DNA of 64,000 nucleotides from Wukongibacter sp050859025 (GCF_050859025.1 NZ_CP138200.1:4030001-4094000), one strand, 5' to 3'. Shown: positions 24,245-33,572, numbered from the stretch's first letter. Notes: generated by a model from the sequence alone, not told the origin. Translations and numbers: made by a program.

Positions 24245-24949
24245 TTACTGCAGTCTCATATCTCTATCATACAACATCTTGGACTCAACATAATATTCAT
24301 TTAGTTTCCTTAAATTACCTACCCATAAATAAACAACATATGGTACAAATACGAGGAATGCATATGGAATCTGTGCCATCAATATAAAGTTAAAACCTCC
24401 ATGTAATAATGCTGGTACATACCAAGATTTTCTGAGATATCTTTTTCTTTCGTCGTCATCCTTTGCAAATTTTGCTAAAGAAAGATAGTACCCCATAGTA
24501 GTCCCAAATAGCATATGGGCTGGCACTGAGAATATCCCCCTATATATTCCTATAGTTGGATTTGCGGAAAATCTAAATACAACATACATTATGTTTTCAA
24601 TAGTTGCAAAACCTAATGCCGCAAAAATTGCATATATAATACCATCAAGTTTTTCATCAAAGGCTTTACTTTTAAAGGCTGTTAACAATACGACTCCTCT
24701 TTTGAAAAACTCTTCCGTTAAACCTGCAACTATAAAGGCTGTAAAAGCGGCACTGAGTAATCCTCCAAAAATATTAAATCCTAATAAAAATCTCTCTATT
24801 AAAGCAGTTGGAATTACAGATAAACATCCAAGAATAAAAACCTTCAATAAAAGCTCTAAAGGCTCTTTGTCATATCTGTCTGTAAAATAGACTGCCAAAG
24901 CAAGGGCAATTCCCGGTGTTATGGCAATAACAAATAATCTAGTGTTCAT
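24245..24949 (-). CDS. PrsW-like intramembrane protease
   Basis: Membrane protein of 234 aa with about seven hydrophobic helices. The glutamic-protease motifs of PrsW (CAAX-protease-like superfamily) are present: AGLTEEFFKRG (about 78), FATIENIMYV (about 115) and ALLHGGFNF (about 185). In Bacillus subtilis PrsW cleaves anti-sigma factor RsiW, but no anti-sigma gene is adjacent here, so the substrate is unknown. I prefer the ATG at 24949, nine bases after GAGAGG; an ATG at 24958 overlaps the ribosome site. Confidence 0.88.
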   Translation of the reverse strand: MNTRLFVIAITPGIALALAVYFTDRYDKEPLELLLKVFILGCLSVIPTALIERFLLGFNIFGGLLSAAFTAFIVAGLTEEFFKRGVVLLTAFKSKAFDEKLDGIIYAIFAALGFATIENIMYVVFRFSANPTIGIYRGIFSVPAHMLFGTTMGYYLSLAKFAKDDDERKRYLRKSWYVPALLHGGFNFILMAQIPYAFLVFVPYVVYLWVGNLRKLNEYYVESKMLYDRDMRLQ

Positions 24950-25078
24950 TATAAACATCCTCTCAGTTTCCTTATTTATAAGTTTATTATTTGTATAACA
25001 TGCTTTTTTATTTCTCCATTTTTTACTAGAAATATATTTATAAAATTTTTACTTACTAATTCTTAGAAATTTTATCTA

Positions 25079-25181
25079 TATAGAACGCACTTATAAATCT
25101 ACATTTTGATTTTTTTGAATAGCCAACGTTTCAAGGCTTTTAAAGGAATCAAAATGTAAAAGATTTATTGCGACTTCTATA
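25079..25181. repeat. R2 dispersed hairpin repeat
   Basis: Starts TATAGAACGCACTTATAAAT and ends GCGACTTCTATA. The halves are partly complementary around a centre rich in CAAGGCTTTT. Other copies: 31084-31166, 33573-33690, 44023-44121, 59731-59830, 63830-63931. Confidence 0.8.
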
Positions 25182-25281
25182 AGCTTTAGTTTTTTGTAAA
25201 ATATAAGGTAAAATGTCCAGAAAAGCCTATTATACTAAAATGAAATATTACACAAATTATTATAAAGGATGTGATTATATA

Positions 25282-25452
25282 ATGGGAAATAATTCTAGAT
25301 TAATTAATACTAGTGAGATATTTTATAAAGATATGTTTAACTCAAATATTAACAATGAATCTAAATCAATAGACAGAAAAGAGTCTTCTATTCAAGTCTC
25401 TAAGTTAATTAATACAAATGAGATAATCTATGAAGACATGGTAAAATTCTAA
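25282..25452 (+). CDS. Small protein with two copies of one motif
   Basis: Unrecognised protein of 56 aa starting at ATG 25282 after AAAGGATG. It carries a duplicated 16-residue motif: SRLINTSEIFYKDMFN near the start and SKLINTNEIIYEDMVKF at the end, joined by a polar linker. No signal or membrane segment. It stands alone between an R2 repeat and a strong hairpin. The conservation of the two motif copies, with synonymous and conservative differences, argues that it is expressed. Function unknown. Confidence 0.65.
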   Translation: MGNNSRLINTSEIFYKDMFNSNINNESKSIDRKESSIQVSKLINTNEIIYEDMVKF

Positions 25453-25536
25453 AATATTTTTTAAGGGGCTATCTAAGTCGGATTGATAGAGATTACTTTA
25501 ACTTGTAGATTTTCTACAAAATTTAAGTAATCTAAA

Positions 25537-25558
25537 GGCGACCAAAAGGTCGCCTTAA
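25537..25558. terminator. Hairpin between convergent genes
   Basis: AAGGCGACC AAAA GGTCGCCTT, perfect 9-bp stem between the genes ending at 25452 (+) and 25567 (-). U-tracts are short on both sides. Confidence 0.7.
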
Positions 25559-25566
25559 ACTGTTAA

Positions 25567-26124
25567 TCAGTATTTCTGATTTATATAATTATCTATAAGG
25601 GATTTTCTTATACCTTCTTCAAATACTCCCTCGCTTTTCAATCTTTCCAACATTGATTCACTTTTTGAATGAAGAATAACATCTTGAAAGTCATATAGCA
25701 CTATTTCATAGAGTTTATCCTTTAAGGCTCTAGATCTGACCTTTATAAAATATGCCTCAACATTTTGAAAATCTAAATGTTCTAGCAGCCTTATTGTAGA
25801 CCAATCTTTCTGATTATAGTAATGTACTGCTTTTGAACTATATTTTCGAGCAACTTGCGGATGCTTATTAATGAGTTTACGATCCTTTGATCTCATATAG
25901 CAATATTTTGCTAGCATATTATAGTATTGATAATTATAGATACCTTTTTCAAATGAATCTATTTTATTTTTAAATGGTTGCAGCTTCAATTTCTGTATAA
26001 AATGATAGTGCTCCTCTAGAAATTCCCTTTTGGTTATGTCTCCATTTTTGAATTGAAGTATTAATGAGTTTCTATGTTCAAAAAACTTATCAAAAACATT
26101 TTCAGGCATTTTATATTTTAACAT
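25567..26124 (-). CDS. Conserved hypothetical protein
   Basis: Protein of 185 aa, not recognised with certainty. It is charged and helical with many Tyr and Lys (NYQYYNMLAKYCYMR, KAVHYYNQKDWSTIRLL) and has no signal peptide or membrane helix. It appears to be a clostridial family of unknown role (possibly DUF6648). I chose ATG 26124, preceded by GGGTG; an in-frame TTG at 26136 is less likely. Confidence 0.65.
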   Translation of the reverse strand: MLKYKMPENVFDKFFEHRNSLILQFKNGDITKREFLEEHYHFIQKLKLQPFKNKIDSFEKGIYNYQYYNMLAKYCYMRSKDRKLINKHPQVARKYSSKAVHYYNQKDWSTIRLLEHLDFQNVEAYFIKVRSRALKDKLYEIVLYDFQDVILHSKSESMLERLKSEGVFEEGIRKSLIDNYINQKY

Positions 26125-26154
26125 TATTACACCCAATCTAGATCTAATTTATGA

Positions 26155-26260
26155 ATATAGAGTTCACATAGTAAAGCCTAATTTTTATATATACAAATAT
26201 TTCATGTCCTCATGAATTTGAAATAAGTATAAGTTAATAGCTTTTCTTGAACCTCTATTT
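26155..26260. repeat. Degenerate R1-like repeat
   Basis: Begins ATATAGAGTTCACATAGTAAAG and ends AACCTCTATTT. It keeps the R1 layout but is well diverged. Confidence 0.45.
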
Positions 26261-26586
26261 TAAAAATGCTTACCATTTTCGTAATATCTACTTTTATCGA
26301 ATATAGTAAAAGTCATATCTAAATCTTGTACACCTATTTTATTAACATACTTTGTTATTATCTTAGCCACTTTATCTTGGATTTCTTGCCCTCTATCGAA
26401 CCAAGCAATCTCAATAAATGGATAGGTGTCAACTATTTCTCCATCAAATATAGAAGTAGTACTTATACATTCTATAGTAAAATAATCCCTAGGACAACCC
26501 ACAATTTCTGTTAAGTCATCTATTAATTCTTTACTTATTTCTTTTAGCTTATTGGTTCCTATACCTCTTATTTTGAGTTGTGGCAC
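26260..26586 (-). CDS. DUF1904 family protein (tautomerase-like fold)
   Basis: Small protein of 108 aa of the DUF1904 group, distantly related to the tautomerase/MIF fold, starting at GTG after GGAGGGATAAGCA. After the start the sequence PQLKIRGIGTNKLKEIS gives the first strand and helix; the second half has FIEIAWFDRGQEIQDKVAKII. Function unknown. The metallophosphoesterase gene lies 28 bp upstream on the same strand, so the two are likely co-transcribed. Confidence 0.85.
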   Translation of the reverse strand: MPQLKIRGIGTNKLKEISKELIDDLTEIVGCPRDYFTIECISTTSIFDGEIVDTYPFIEIAWFDRGQEIQDKVAKIITKYVNKIGVQDLDMTFTIFDKSRYYENGKHF

Positions 26587-26614
26587 TGCTTATCCCTCCT
26601 TTGGTCTTTAACTC

Positions 26615-27307
26615 TTAATCTATTATTCTTACTGGATTAAAATCAATGAAATCACATGAAACCAAGCTATATTCTATTCCATCATTGATTCCCTTTAATC
26701 CCATTTTAAATGAATCTCTACCATGTAAATGACCATATATTACTTTTTCTACATTGTATTCTTCATATATCTCTATAAATCCCGATCTCTCAAACTTTTC
26801 ATTTGTAGGAGGATAGTGTGTCATAACAATGAATTTATTAAATCCATCTTTCCTTGCAGTTTGTAAAGATAGCCTTAATCTATGAAGTTCTCTCTCATAA
26901 ACCTTTCTATCATGCTCATCAAACTTTACCTGATTTGGACAGTTCCATCCACGAGTACCACACAAAGCATAATCATCATATATATAATAATTATTCTGTA
27001 AAAAATACATATTGTCAAATAAATTATTCAGTTTTGATAAAGAACTCCACCAGTAGTCATGATTCCCCCGTAGTAGTATCTTTCTACCCGGTAATGAGTT
27101 TATCCATTCTAAATCTGTCATGGCCTCCTTTAGTCTCATAGCCCATGAAATATCTCCAGGAATTAATATTGTATCATCATTACATATCTTCTCTATCCAG
27201 TTTTTCTTTATTTTTTCTTCATGACAAATCCATAGATCACCAAATATATCCATTGGTTTATCAGTTTCAAAGCTTAAATGCAAGTCTGCAATCCCATATA
27301 ATGCCAT
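26615..27307 (-). CDS. Metallophosphoesterase
   Basis: Predicted calcineurin-like phosphatase of 230 aa with the metal-binding motifs in order: GIADLHLSF (about 5), LIPGDISWA (about 47), LLRGNHDYWW (about 77), VMTHYPP (about 165) and IYGHLHGRDS (about 190). All ligands are present, so it should be active; substrate unknown. It starts 4 bp after the TtcA-like gene stops, so it belongs to the same transcript as that gene and DUF1904. Confidence 0.9.
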   Translation of the reverse strand: MALYGIADLHLSFETDKPMDIFGDLWICHEEKIKKNWIEKICNDDTILIPGDISWAMRLKEAMTDLEWINSLPGRKILLRGNHDYWWSSLSKLNNLFDNMYFLQNNYYIYDDYALCGTRGWNCPNQVKFDEHDRKVYERELHRLRLSLQTARKDGFNKFIVMTHYPPTNEKFERSGFIEIYEEYNVEKVIYGHLHGRDSFKMGLKGINDGIEYSLVSCDFIDFNPVRIID

Positions 27308-27311
27308 TTCA

Positions 27312-28049
27312 TCACCAGCAATCTCTTCTTTGTTTCCAAATATTTTTCATGTCAATATTGCTTAAAGCGGTTACTACTTTTTCCCTTACATCAGGATACT
27401 CATTTTCAAGGAAATTCACTAAATTTTTCGATTCTTGTCTACTTGTACATCCGTCTTTGGGACAATTTGATTCAATCACAGGCAGCTGTAAAATTTCTGT
27501 TATCTTCATTATATTCTTTTCTTTAACATATACTAAAGGTCTTATAGTATAGACTCCTTTTTCTTCTTCATATACTTTAGGATGAAAGCTCCCTAACTTA
27601 CCATTGTAAAGCATATTCATAAAAAAGGTCTCGACAGCATCATCCATGTGATGACCTAGAGCTATTTTTGATACTTGCATTTCTTTTGCTACTCTGCTTA
27701 AAGCTCCTCTTCTTAACCTAGCACACAAATAGCATGGATTTTTATTGCTCTCAAAGTCTAGATATTCTACTATATTTGTCTCTTCAATATGAAGTTTTAC
27801 ATCTCTATTTTCACAAAATTCGCTTAGAGGTCTTATATTCATATCAAAACCACAGTTCAGGTGTACACCAATTACTTCAAAGCTTTTATGAGAATATTTA
27901 CTCAATAAATCAAGAGCAAATAGTAATAATGTACTATCTTTACCACCAGATAACCCAACGATTATTTTTTCATTTTCTTTAATCATATTATAATCATCTA
28001 TAGCTCTTCTTATATCATTTAAAAACAATTTATTGTACCATTTTTTCAT
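27312..28049 (-). CDS. TtcA-like tRNA 2-thiolation ATPase (PP-loop)
   Basis: Protein of 245 aa of the TtcA/TtuA family that adenylates and thiolates tRNA. The PP-loop is VGLSGGKDSTLLL (about 33). NPCYLCARLRRGALS supplies the CxxC cluster ligands, and LGHHMDDAVETFFMN is the family's second motif; a further Cys pair is in NCPKDGCTSRQE. The length fits TtcA-type enzymes, which modify cytidine 32, but the exact tRNA position in clostridia is uncertain. First gene of a three-gene run with the phosphoesterase and DUF1904. Confidence 0.85.
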   Translation of the reverse strand: MKKWYNKLFLNDIRRAIDDYNMIKENEKIIVGLSGGKDSTLLLFALDLLSKYSHKSFEVIGVHLNCGFDMNIRPLSEFCENRDVKLHIEETNIVEYLDFESNKNPCYLCARLRRGALSRVAKEMQVSKIALGHHMDDAVETFFMNMLYNGKLGSFHPKVYEEEKGVYTIRPLVYVKEKNIMKITEILQLPVIESNCPKDGCTSRQESKNLVNFLENEYPDVREKVVTALSNIDMKNIWKQRRDCW

Positions 28050-28081
28050 AAGTAAAGCTCCTAACTAATGATTATCTCATA

Positions 28082-28180
28082 TATAGAGATTCAAGAAAAA
28101 CTATTAATTTGTACACATCCAAAACTCGTAAATACATCGAGTATATGTATAAATTGAATTTTACTATATGAACTCTATAT
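28082..28180. repeat. R1 dispersed hairpin repeat
   Basis: TATAGAGATTCAAGAAAAAC to GAACTCTATATA, about 99 bp, just downstream of the RelQ-like gene, where it may also act as its terminator. Confidence 0.75.
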
Positions 28181-28182
28181 AT

Positions 28183-28989
28183 TTAATCAAATGCTTGATA
28201 TCTTTGGATTGCATATTTTATTGACTTAGATAATTTTTGAAGATCTTCCAAACTTCCATTTACCCATATCTTATCAAACTTACTTTGAAATTCCCTTGCC
28301 TCTTCTTTATAGCCAAATAGGCTTAATAATTGTATATTATTTGAAATCTCATACACACTGCTCGATTTTTCTTCAAATAATTTTTGTGCATTTATTATCT
28401 CATTTCGAATTGTATACATTTCCTTATCTAATTGATGTGCCGCTTCTGAAGCTTTTCTCAGCCTATCTCTTACATTTTCAGGAATATTCTTTTTATATTT
28501 ATAGTTTAAAGAATGTTCAACTGTTGCCCAAAAGTTCATAGCTAAAGTACGTATCTGAATCTCTGCTAATATTTTCTTCTCTCCTAGAGCAGTTTGTACA
28601 GGATACCTAATAATAACATGATAGCTTCTATATCCACTTTCCTTATAATTTTTTATATAGTCTTTTTCATAAACAATATCTAAATCCTTACCGCTTCTCT
28701 TTCTAATTAGCTCTACAACTTCATAGATATCATCTACAAATTGACACATTATCCTTATACCTGCTATATCTTCAATCTCTTCTTCTATTCTATCTTCAGT
28801 AATATTTCTTCTACTAGCCTTTTCTAGTATACTTGATATCTTTTTCACTCTCCCTGTTACAAACTCAATAGGAGAATATTCATTCATATCTCTAAATTCA
28901 TTTCTAATAGACTTAAATTTTACCTTTAGCTCCTCAACAGCTTGCGCATAGGGCAATAGTATCCTTTTCCATTGTCTTATTCTTTGCAA
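28183..28989 (-). CDS. Small alarmone synthetase (RelQ-like GTP pyrophosphokinase)
   Basis: Protein of 268 aa with only the RelA/SpoT synthetase domain, so it makes (p)ppGpp from ATP and GTP or GDP without a hydrolase or regulatory half. Motifs: VTGRVKKISSILEKASRR (about 55), IEDIAGIRIMCQFVDDIYEV, ESGYRSYHVIIRYP (about 133) and AEIQIRTLAMNFWATVEHSLNYKYK (about 155). A C-terminal helical region of about 70 residues is typical of RelQ tetramers. Starts with TTG after GGGTGG. Single-gene unit. Confidence 0.9.
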   Translation of the reverse strand: MQRIRQWKRILLPYAQAVEELKVKFKSIRNEFRDMNEYSPIEFVTGRVKKISSILEKASRRNITEDRIEEEIEDIAGIRIMCQFVDDIYEVVELIRKRSGKDLDIVYEKDYIKNYKESGYRSYHVIIRYPVQTALGEKKILAEIQIRTLAMNFWATVEHSLNYKYKKNIPENVRDRLRKASEAAHQLDKEMYTIRNEIINAQKLFEEKSSSVYEISNNIQLLSLFGYKEEAREFQSKFDKIWVNGSLEDLQKLSKSIKYAIQRYQAFD

Positions 28990-29060
28990 TTACACCACCC
29001 CAATTCAAAACCCCCCGTTGTAGTTTGGGATTCTAGACATTCTTTATTATTTACTACTTT

Positions 29061-29741
29061 CTATTTTACTAATATAGATAAGAATTCTTCAAAGTCCTCA
29101 AAACTCTGAAAAATATAATCTGGTTCATATTGCTCTAGTTCATCACAGCTATATCCACCTGTTGCAACAGCAACAGATTTTATTCCTAAAATCTTCCCAC
29201 ATTCAATATCTAGTGGCGTATCGCCAATAACATAGATCTGTTTCATTGAAAAATCTGCTTTATAAAAGGTTTTTGCTTTATCAATAGCCTTTTTAATAAT
29301 TTGCCATCTCTTCGCATCTTCATCACCAAAGCCTCCGATTTCAAAATACTTATCTAGTCCTAGATGGGATAATTTAAGTCTAGCCCCTCTCTCACAATTA
29401 CCAGTTCCTAACACATGGAATAAGTTTTCTTGACTAGATGTTGATTCCAAAATCTCATTAATTCCTGGTAAGACCTTTGAAGAAGTATTGCATTTTAGTT
29501 CTTTTTTCAACATTTCCTCATATTTATCCAAGAATCTAACAAAATCCATTTCTTCTATCTTATTTATTTCAAAGGCCTTCTTAATAATCTGTGAATCTAA
29601 TCTACCAGCCATATTTACACCTTTAAATCCCTCTTTTATATTAAAAAGATTAAGAAAGGCTTCATCCATAGCTCTTCTTCCTGACCCTTTACTGTCTATT
29701 AAGGTGCCATCTATATCCCAAATCAATAGAATATTCTTCAT
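29061..29741 (-). CDS. HAD-family hydrolase
   Basis: Phosphatase-type protein of 226 aa: motif I LIWDIDGTLIDS (about 6), motif II VLGTGNCERGA (about 112), motif III DAKRWQIIKKA, and motif IV YVIGDTPLDIECGK (about 168). The all-helical cap between motifs I and II is of the phosphoglycolate-phosphatase kind. Substrate unknown. ATG after AGGGGGG. Transcribed alone. Confidence 0.88.
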   Translation of the reverse strand: MKNILLIWDIDGTLIDSKGSGRRAMDEAFLNLFNIKEGFKGVNMAGRLDSQIIKKAFEINKIEEMDFVRFLDKYEEMLKKELKCNTSSKVLPGINEILESTSSQENLFHVLGTGNCERGARLKLSHLGLDKYFEIGGFGDEDAKRWQIIKKAIDKAKTFYKADFSMKQIYVIGDTPLDIECGKILGIKSVAVATGGYSCDELEQYEPDYIFQSFEDFEEFLSILVK

Positions 29742-29961
29742 GGGACCCCCCTTCTCGTGCTTAAATTAACATAATATATATTATAAACTATATATAAATT
29801 CTTTTAAAAATTTTTCAGCATTTTTATAGAGATTAATTATTAAGTCCTTTACTTATAATACTATACCATATTTTAGTTTGTTAATTCTATATCTTTGTAA
29901 AGGTCTATGCTCATTTTTTGATTATATATAGAGATAAACAGATTCAAGGTTCAATAAATTT

Positions 29962-30921
29962 TTATACAAACCTTCTTACGGCTTTACCATTTAAATAATC
30001 ACACTGTTTTCCTTGATAAAAATCTAATTCTTCTAATCTTTCTTCTATCATATCAAGAATTCTCCACCAACTCATATCCCAATTACAAAAAAGAGTACTC
30101 TCCTTAGGTGCTCTGCCAGCCAATCTTTGTATTACGGCTTCTGAGTGCAGGTGGCTTATAAAGCTTACAACCCTATCAACGTATTCTTCTACAGATATTA
30201 TGGATATTTCATTTTCATTATACATCTTGCCAAGTTCTGTATTATGTAAAATGTATAAAGAATGAAGCTTTACTTGCTTTACCCCAAGAGCCGATATTAT
30301 CTTGGCTGATTCAATAACATCCTCCATGTCATCCCAAGGAAAATTTAGTATTAAGTGACAACAGCTTTCAAAATTATAATAATTAATATTTCTCATTGCA
30401 TCAATGAATTCAGCAAGAGTATGACCTCTCTTTATTTTCTTCAATGTTTTATAGTTAACGGTCTGGAGACCCAGCTCGACGGTGATCTCTACACCATACT
30501 TTCTCTTAATCTCGTCTAATACTTCAAGGTATCTTGTATTTATACAATCTGGCCTTGTTGATACACATATCTCAACTATATCTTTTACCTTAGCAGCTTC
30601 TTCAATATATTTTCTAAAATTGGATATTGGCATGTATGTGTTAGTGAAATTTTGAAAATAGGCAATATATTTTTTAGCCTTATATCTCTTACTTATGTAT
30701 TCTATATTCTTACTTAGTTGTTCCTTTACAGATAATGTATTCTCTAAGCTTTCAAAGCCTGCACCAACATCTCCACAAAAAATACACCCGTCTTTTCCGC
30801 ATTCACCATCTCTATTCGGACAAGTTACTGGAAGGTTGATTGGAATTTTATAAACTTTTTCTCCATACTTATCTTTAAGGTATTTTGAATATTTTCTATA
30901 TCTTTCTTTTTTCTCCTCCAT
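29962..30921 (-). CDS. TIGR01212-family radical SAM protein
   Basis: Radical SAM enzyme of 319 aa (YhcC type). The cluster Cys are in NLPVTCPNRDGECGKDGCIFCGD: the Cys spacing CxxxxxxxxxxxxCxxC differs from classic CxxxCxxC and is characteristic of this group. Then EICVSTRPDCI, VELGLQTVNYKTLKKIKRGH (about 150) and RLAGRAPKE follow. The reaction is not established; such proteins are thought to modify tRNA or another nucleic acid. Confidence 0.88.
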   Translation of the reverse strand: MEEKKERYRKYSKYLKDKYGEKVYKIPINLPVTCPNRDGECGKDGCIFCGDVGAGFESLENTLSVKEQLSKNIEYISKRYKAKKYIAYFQNFTNTYMPISNFRKYIEEAAKVKDIVEICVSTRPDCINTRYLEVLDEIKRKYGVEITVELGLQTVNYKTLKKIKRGHTLAEFIDAMRNINYYNFESCCHLILNFPWDDMEDVIESAKIISALGVKQVKLHSLYILHNTELGKMYNENEISIISVEEYVDRVVSFISHLHSEAVIQRLAGRAPKESTLFCNWDMSWWRILDMIEERLEELDFYQGKQCDYLNGKAVRRFV

Positions 30922-31083
30922 ACCTTCTCCCTTTCTCTATTCTACTAATATTTACTTTCTTAGTATATCATTAATATAGCTAATTATCATGGAAAATATT
31001 TAAAAACAAAGGAAAGCAGCCTATCAAAAATTGAGGCTACTTTCTCAAACTGTTAAAACTCAAAGTTCTTTTTATAATTAGTC

Positions 31084-31166
31084 TATAACACGCTTATAGA
31101 TCTACATTTCTTTTTTTCATAGCCAAAGCCTCAAGGAATAAAATTGTAAGAGATTTACTGCAGCTT
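31084..31166. repeat. R2 dispersed hairpin repeat (degenerate)
   Basis: Contains the R2 core CTTATAGATCTACATTTCTT and the AGCCTCAAGGAATAAAAT part. Adjacent at 31013-31043 a further hairpin AAAGCAGCCT/AGGCTACTTT is present. Confidence 0.55.
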
Positions 31167-31174
31167 ACAGTAAG

Positions 31175-31208
31175 AAAAAAGCAAGAGTTTTTAAGCCCTT
31201 GCTTTTTT
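31175..31208 (-). terminator. Terminator of the universal stress protein gene
   Basis: AAAAAAGCAAG (31175-31185) and CTTGCTTTTTT (31198-31208) pair around a 12-nt loop, three bases after the stop codon at 31211. Confidence 0.85.
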
Positions 31209-31210
31209 AT

Positions 31211-31621
31211 CTAAACTGCCTTTTCATTAACTTCTTCAATTGGTACAATATCAACTATGATATTTTTATTTAAATTCTTCTTAAATCTTTCAATCATATT
31301 TTGCTGAGCAGTCTTTTCTAAGGATTCACCCATAACAACTATCTCAACATTATGCTTTTGAGCAAATTTGAATAATGTATCAACAATATCTGTAGCTTTT
31401 ATAACTGTTAAATCGGCTCCATAGGACTTCGAAGTGTCAAACAAGTATTCTAAAGCATCAGACTCCTTTAACTTTCCAAAATACTTCCATCCTTCTTTTA
31501 CAACATGAATTACATGAAGCTCTCCATCAAATTTATCCTTAATCTCTGCACCCCTCTTAATAAGCCTCTCGCATGATTTTTGTTGAGTAACACAAACCAT
31601 TATGTCTTTTCTTTTCTTCAT
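31211..31621 (-). CDS. Universal stress protein family
   Basis: Protein of 136 aa: start KRKDIMVCVTQQKSCERLIKRGAEI, middle SYGADLTVIKATDIVDTLF, and a third block NVEIVVMGESLEKT. It lacks the full ATP-binding GxxGxxxS pattern of the ATP-type USPs, so it may not bind nucleotide; it resembles the USP segment of KdpD sensor kinases. Role unknown. Single gene with a ribosome site AGAGGGG. Confidence 0.8.
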   Translation of the reverse strand: MKKRKDIMVCVTQQKSCERLIKRGAEIKDKFDGELHVIHVVKEGWKYFGKLKESDALEYLFDTSKSYGADLTVIKATDIVDTLFKFAQKHNVEIVVMGESLEKTAQQNMIERFKKNLNKNIIVDIVPIEEVNEKAV

Positions 31622-31753
31622 ATTATACCCCTCTCGCGGTAGATAACCGTTTAATTGGGTTAAGCTTCTCCCTAAAGATTTATCCCTATATATATTATAC
31701 TATAATTTTACATGGTTTAAACATCTTTTACATTTTGTTAATTTTAAATAATA

Positions 31754-33025
31754 TTATACTATTGAAGCTAGTAAAAGAATCTCCTCGTTATCATTATAAA
31801 TCTTATCAAATTGAGTTATTGGTAATGGATTCCTACCCCTACCAGCTTCTATAGTATATCCAGGTCTTCTATACTCTTGAATAAACCAATCCTTCATTCC
31901 AGCATATGCTCCTATTCCAAATATCTCGGCTAACCTATATCCACTTGCCCTAGCAAACATCTCTCCTATTGTTCTTGATATAGGCGGCTGTAAGTCTTCA
32001 AATTGCCAGAATATAACCTCACCTTGAGTATGGTATGCTAGAACCAATCTAAAGTTATGATTTTGAACAAATTCAGTTACAGCCTCTGTTTCTGGTTCAG
32101 AAAGTGGGAATGGCCCTCCATATCGAGTTGGACCTGGTCCAGTTATTCCCATCTCTATCTCCCTATCTCTAGACTCCTGCCATCCAGCAGGATAATTATG
32201 ATTTAAGTCTACCCCTCTATTATTAGCCTGCCAAACTTTAGAAAAATCAGCACTTCCATTATTCCATTCGATAAGCTCATTATAGTATGGATTGTCTGGG
32301 CTAAGGCCATTTAATACTAAATCTATGCCATCGGGATTTACCATAGGCATTATATATATACTACTTTCATTCCAAATTTTATCAAGGTCATATCCTCTAA
32401 TATTCTTGCCGTTAATATAGCTCTTTAAAAAGTTTTCTGTGAATTTCATAAGAAGCGGTGAAGTAATCCACTCTAAAGAGTGATGTGCTGCATTATAAAA
32501 AACTTGCTTTGGTCCTTTTCCAAGCTTGATATAATATAAATTTCTTCCCAATACACTCTCTCCTGCTACACCAACTTCTATGAAGGGATATCTTACCTTC
32601 AACCCTTCTATATCTCTTTTCATTATATCATAGGTATAATCTATGTTAGTATCAACTATATCAATCCCATAAGGTACAATTATCCTTTGACCTACTTGAA
32701 GCCCATAGGGATTTATACCTGGATTTGCTGTAGTTATTTTTTTTACAGTCGTATAGTAATCCTTTGCAATTTTCCATAGTGTATCGCCTGGTTGAATATA
32801 ATATATATCATATCCTCTTAATAGTATGTTCAGAACGTCATATGTTTGAGGACCTATTATACCATCTGGATTTAAATTATTGTTTCTTTGAAAGGCTGCT
32901 ACAGCATTCTTTGTTTTCTGACCGTAATAACCATCTATGGCTCCAGGATTATATCCAATTTTTTTTAACAGAGATTGAATTTCCATAACATCTGTTCCCC
33001 GTGACCCTAACTTTAAGACTCTCAA
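31754..33025 (-). CDS. Peptidoglycan-binding/LysM M14-family carboxypeptidase
   Basis: Zinc peptidase of 423 aa acting on cell-wall peptides, probably a gamma-D-glutamyl-L-diamino acid peptidase. Domain order: PG_binding_1 (about 5-62, GSRGTDVMEIQSLLKKIGY), LysM (about 74-120, YYIQPGDTLWKIAKDYY), then M14 catalytic domain (from about 125): YNAAHHSLEWIT gives the His and Glu zinc ligands, LVLAYHTQGE the third His, YTIEAGRG the catalytic Glu. There is no classical signal peptide, consistent with an endospore or lysis-linked enzyme. TTG start eight bases after AGGAGG. Confidence 0.9.
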   Translation of the reverse strand: MRVLKLGSRGTDVMEIQSLLKKIGYNPGAIDGYYGQKTKNAVAAFQRNNNLNPDGIIGPQTYDVLNILLRGYDIYYIQPGDTLWKIAKDYYTTVKKITTANPGINPYGLQVGQRIIVPYGIDIVDTNIDYTYDIMKRDIEGLKVRYPFIEVGVAGESVLGRNLYYIKLGKGPKQVFYNAAHHSLEWITSPLLMKFTENFLKSYINGKNIRGYDLDKIWNESSIYIMPMVNPDGIDLVLNGLSPDNPYYNELIEWNNGSADFSKVWQANNRGVDLNHNYPAGWQESRDREIEMGITGPGPTRYGGPFPLSEPETEAVTEFVQNHNFRLVLAYHTQGEVIFWQFEDLQPPISRTIGEMFARASGYRLAEIFGIGAYAGMKDWFIQEYRRPGYTIEAGRGRNPLPITQFDKIYNDNEEILLLASIV

Positions 33026-33149
33026 GTAAATTACCTCCTAAACAAATTACCTTTATATTATCATATACACTTAGTACATATTATGTGAAACGATATATGT
33101 TTTTTTATAAGTCTTATATGTTATACTAATTAAATAGGAATGCCAAAAT

Positions 33150-33212
33150 CTAAGTTTTTATGTGTATAAATTAAAGTTTTGACTGAAATCTCTATATTAA
33201 TATTTTTTCTAA
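33150..33212. repeat. R1 fragment (right half)
   Basis: TATGTGTATAAATTAAAGTT then GACTGAAATCTCTATATTA; the left half is missing. Confidence 0.6.
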
Positions 33213-33244
33213 AAAGGATTTAGATTAATTTACATACAAAAACA

Positions 33245-33266
33245 AGAGACAAGATACCCTGTCTCT
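33245..33266 (-). terminator. Terminator-like hairpin
   Basis: AGAGACA and TGTCTCT around an 8-nt loop, followed on the minus strand by TGTTTTTGT. Confidence 0.6.
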
Positions 33267-33302
33267 GAAATTATGCTACACTATTTAACTGGAGGTAATA
33301 AT

Positions 33303-33545
33303 ATGGAAAAATACACTAAGGTTATTGAGCTTATGGGCTCATATTATACAAAAGAATATAAGAAAAAGAAAAAACATAAAAACAAGGTTAGAGAAATTAA
33401 AGAGGATACTGTTCGAAAGTTCTTTCTACAAGGTAAAGCTGAAGTATTGGTTATATTAGAGGAAAGTGATAAGGAGATATTACTTGATTTTACCAGTGAT
33501 AAAGAGGACATAAAAAAATATCTAGGCAAATCCTTTATCGATTAA
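33303..33545 (+). CDS. Hypothetical Lys-rich small protein
   Basis: Unrecognised protein of 80 aa with start ATG 33303 seven bases after GGAGG. It begins MEKYTKVIELMGSYYTKEY and has a strongly basic stretch (KKKKKHKNKVREIKE) followed by an amphipathic part (AEVLVILEESDKEILLDF). The basic block suggests nucleic-acid or membrane-surface contact, which is only inference. Single gene on the plus strand between minus-strand genes, with an R2 repeat downstream. Confidence 0.6.
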   Translation: MEKYTKVIELMGSYYTKEYKKKKKHKNKVREIKEDTVRKFFLQGKAEVLVILEESDKEILLDFTSDKEDIKKYLGKSFID

Positions 33546-33572
33546 AGAAAACTTCTTACATTACTAAATTTC

